Assembly (NCBI GenBank): GCA_963741135.1
Contig: CAVUHC010000008.1
Location: forward strand, 496,001-560,000
Source of the DNA: Gp6-AA40 sp963741135
GTDB lineage: Bacteria; Acidobacteriota; Vicinamibacteria; Vicinamibacterales; UBA2999
Length of the DNA stretch: 64,000 nt
Direction: 5' to 3'
Made by a program: the position numbers and the translations under genes. Under the pieces are notes generated by a model. The model did not search any database and had not been told where the DNA came from. It saw nothing but the letters and a program-made list of their open reading frames with translations. Positions 62,320-64,000 of this stretch are shown in pieces (the first letter of the stretch is position 1; the number at the start of each line of letters is the position of its first letter).

Positions 62320-64000
62320 ATGCAGAAGAAGTTTGTTCGAACGCTCGCATCCGCGGCGCTGCTGGCCGCGGTCGGCCCGACCTCCGCGTTCGCCCAGGCG
62401 GCCCAGAATCCCGCCGCTGCGAACAGCAATCCGACCACGGTGTGCGGCCTGCCGATTCCTCCGCCGGCCGCGCTGCCGCCCGCGGGATCCGCCCCGGTCG
62501 TGTTCCAGATTGTCCCGTGCTTCGCGAAGCAGGGCGGGTCCCCGGTCGTCGAACCAGAGACGTATCTGTATTACATCCAACTCCGTCCGAGCCTGCCCTC
62601 GCAGAACGTGTGGGTGTCGTGGGATGCCCGCGCGCAGCAGCTGGCGGCGGACGACTTCAAGCGCCTGTGGGCGACGAATTTTCTCGATGACCTTACTGTT
62701 CAGGTCAGCGATCCTCCCGGCACGCCCGGCTCCCCCCTGACTGACTATGTTTTCTCCAACGGCGTCGTCGGGAAGATCGTCGTCTACGACATGGAGGAGC
62801 GCGAGCGCATCAAGGTCGTCGACTACCAGGGCACGAAGAACATCGACCGCACCAAGATTGCCGAGCAGCTGAAAGAGAAGGGGCTCGAGCTGCGCCTGGA
62901 TTCGTTCCGCGACGACAACACGCTGCGTCGCGTCGACACGATCCTCGACGAGATGATGGCGGAGAAGGGCTTCACCAACGCCGAGATTCACCACACGATC
63001 ACGCCGGTCGCCGGCGGCCCGAAGCTGGTGAACGTGACGTTCACGATCAGCGAGGGACCGAAGCTGCGGATCCGCAATATCGACTTCATCGGCAACCAGG
63101 CATTCGGCGACGGCACCCTGGCGCGCAAGATGAAGGAAAACAAGGCAAAGAAGGGGATCATCTCGATCTTCAGGGGCGCCACCTACAAGGAAGACAAGTA
63201 CGAAGCGGACGCGGAAATGGTGGCGGGGTACTATCGCGAGAAGGGCTACGTGCGCGCGCGCATCGGCAATCCCGAGGTCAAGACGCTCGAGAACTCGAAG
63301 GACGGCAAGACGCGCTGGATTCAGCTGCGGATACCCGTCACCGAAGGACCCCGGTATCGCGTTGGCGATTTCAACTTCGAGGGCAACACCGTCGTCAAGA
63401 GCGAATCGCTTCGCCCGATGTTCAAGGTCAAAGAGGGCGAGTGGTACAGCGAGAAGGACGTTCGTGACGGACTGAAGAAGGCGCAGGAAGCGTACGGTGC
63501 CGGCGGGTACATGGAGTTCACGGGCTACCCGGATCTGAACCCGAAGAACGACGGCCTTCCGTCGGCGACCGATGGCAACACGCCGCCGCCCGCGCCAGCG
63601 GCCGCTGCGGCCGCATCCGACGGGAACACGGACGCGGACGGCACGAACGGCGCGAACGGCGCGAACGGTTCGAGCGCCACGAGCGTTCTGAGGCCGACTG
63701 TCGATGTGACGATGCGGCTGCAGGAAGGAAAGCAGTACTTCGTCAACCGCATTGCGTTCATCGGGAACAGCACGACTCGCGACAACGTGATCCGGCGCGA
63801 GATGCGCCTTGTCGAAGGCTCGGTGTTCAACACCGAGTCGCTGAAGTACAGCATCCGGCGGCTCAATCAGCTCGGGTACTTCAAGCACGCTCGAAGGCAA
63901 CGACAAGGACATGAAGGTCGACAAGACCACCGGCCGCGACAACGCGGTCGACGTGACGCTCCGCGTCGAGGAGCAGAACCGCAACCAGGTCACCTTCGGC
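62320..64000 (+). CDS. bamA: Outer membrane assembly factor BamA, 5' part
   Basis: Runs off the window. A signal peptide (MQKKFVRTLASAALLAAVGP-TSAFAQ) is followed by POTRA domains: GKIVVYDMEERERIKVVDYQ, GLELRLDSFRDDNTLRRVD, VTFTISEGPKLRIRNIDFIG-NQAF, PVTEGPRYRVGDFNFEGNTV and QYFVNRIAFIGNSTTRDNVI. The third to fourth POTRA region has an extra linker coded by a 9-bp repeat. A frame change near 63890 (an extra A in AAGCACGCTC) restores FKPLEGNDKDMKVDK and VDVTLRVEEQNRNQVTFG. It folds beta-barrel proteins such as the one at 34743. Confidence 0.9.
   Translation, partial: MQKKFVRTLASAALLAAVGPTSAFAQAAQNPAAANSNPTTVCGLPIPPPAALPPAGSAPVVFQIVPCFAKQGGSPVVEPETYLYYIQLRPSLPSQNVWVSWDARAQQLAADDFKRLWATNFLDDLTVQVSDPPGTPGSPLTDYVFSNGVVGKIVVYDMEERERIKVVDYQGTKNIDRTKIAEQLKEKGLELRLDSFRDDNTLRRVDTILDEMMAEKGFTNAEIHHTITPVAGGPKLVNVTFTISEGPKLRIRNIDFIGNQAFGDGTLARKMKENKAKKGIISIFRGATYKEDKYEADAEMVAGYYREKGYVRARIGNPEVKTLENSKDGKTRWIQLRIPVTEGPRYRVGDFNFEGNTVVKSESLRPMFKVKEGEWYSEKDVRDGLKKAQEAYGAGGYMEFTGYPDLNPKNDGLPSATDGNTPPPAPAAAAAASDGNTDADGTNGANGANGSSATSVLRPTVDVTMRLQEGKQYFVNRIAFIGNSTTRDNVIRREMRLVEGSVFNTESLKYSIRRLNQLGYFKHARRQRQGHEGRQDHRPRQRGRRDAPRRGAEPQPGHLR
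63637..63672. repeat. CGAACGGCG 9-bp repeat inside bamA
   Basis: Three to four units (GGCACGAAC, GGCGCGAAC, GGCGCGAAC, GGTTCGAGC) coding for GTNGANGANGS in a low-complexity linker between POTRA domains. Confidence 0.75.

Noticed and set aside
62158..63993. Long open frame on the minus strand opposite bamA
   Set aside because: Antisense shadow: the plus strand carries a signal peptide and POTRA domains, and the minus product is a His/Arg/Leu-rich low-complexity sequence typical of GC-rich antisense frames.

Overview
The window is GC-rich bacterial chromosome that most resembles Acidobacteriota, probably a Vicinamibacteria-like lineage. The pointers are a VWFA-related acidobacterial-type secreted protein (45525-46558), remnants of acidobacterial-style Ser/Thr kinases with beta-propeller tails, a dnaK-dnaJ-hspR cluster, an actinobacterial-type ValS, and Gram-negative envelope genes (bamA, lolC, lolD, lnt). 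The placement is inference from gene content. No rRNA, tRNA or CRISPR array was recognised.

Layout. 1-5.4 kb: valS (3' part), nadC, birA, an unknown gene and an RNA m5U methyltransferase. 5.4-20.3 kb: mixed genes (Uma2, a decayed kinase, a di-haem peroxidase, a class I amidotransferase, argS, a mobA remnant, V4R-like, TPR and SPOR proteins, a molybdoenzyme with cytochrome b, a GlxA-type regulator, DUF6010). 20.4-27.4 kb: lnt, prfB with its programmed frameshift, a secreted amidase, and a convergent PBP1A. 27.4-31.2 kb: the heat-shock cluster dnaK-dnaJ-hspR behind a promoter that overlaps a HAIR-like operator. 31.3-40.7 kb: a DnaC-like ATPase, hemW, two related secreted proteins, then acyl-CoA dehydrogenase-meaB-methylmalonyl-CoA epimerase-metallohydrolase-mtnP-PfkB kinase in one direction. 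40.7-45.4 kb: gene remnants, a mobile-looking 199-bp repeat, guaB and a membrane spermidine-synthase-like protein. 45.5-53.6 kb: VWA protein, small membrane proteins, enoyl-CoA hydratase, ribH, nusB, lysS, lolC, lolD. 53.6-56.2 kb: an accessory module (macro domain-DUF4062 protein plus zinc metalloprotease) between inverted copies of the 199-bp repeat. 56.2-64 kb: an alpha/beta hydrolase, a 3-hydroxyisobutyrate dehydrogenase-like enzyme, a monooxygenase-fold protein, clpC and the start of bamA.

Two features cut across the whole window. First, about 20 short arrays of 7-9 bp tandem units, often paired as inverted arms, lie at gene junctions and frequently touch start or stop codons; three more lie inside coding sequence. 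Second, many housekeeping genes, above all between 20.4 and 53.6 kb, are broken by single-base indels, mostly +1. Since these hit essential genes they look like consensus errors, so those genes are annotated as single frameshifted CDS. The exception is the UGA in prfB, which is the conserved RF2 autoregulatory frameshift.

The most interesting candidate system is 53818-56064: a small ORF, a macro-DUF4062 protein and a metalloprotease, closely spaced, of visibly lower GC, free of frameshifts, and bracketed by inverted repeat copies. It could be a nucleotide-signal-linked conflict or defence cassette; that function is inference.
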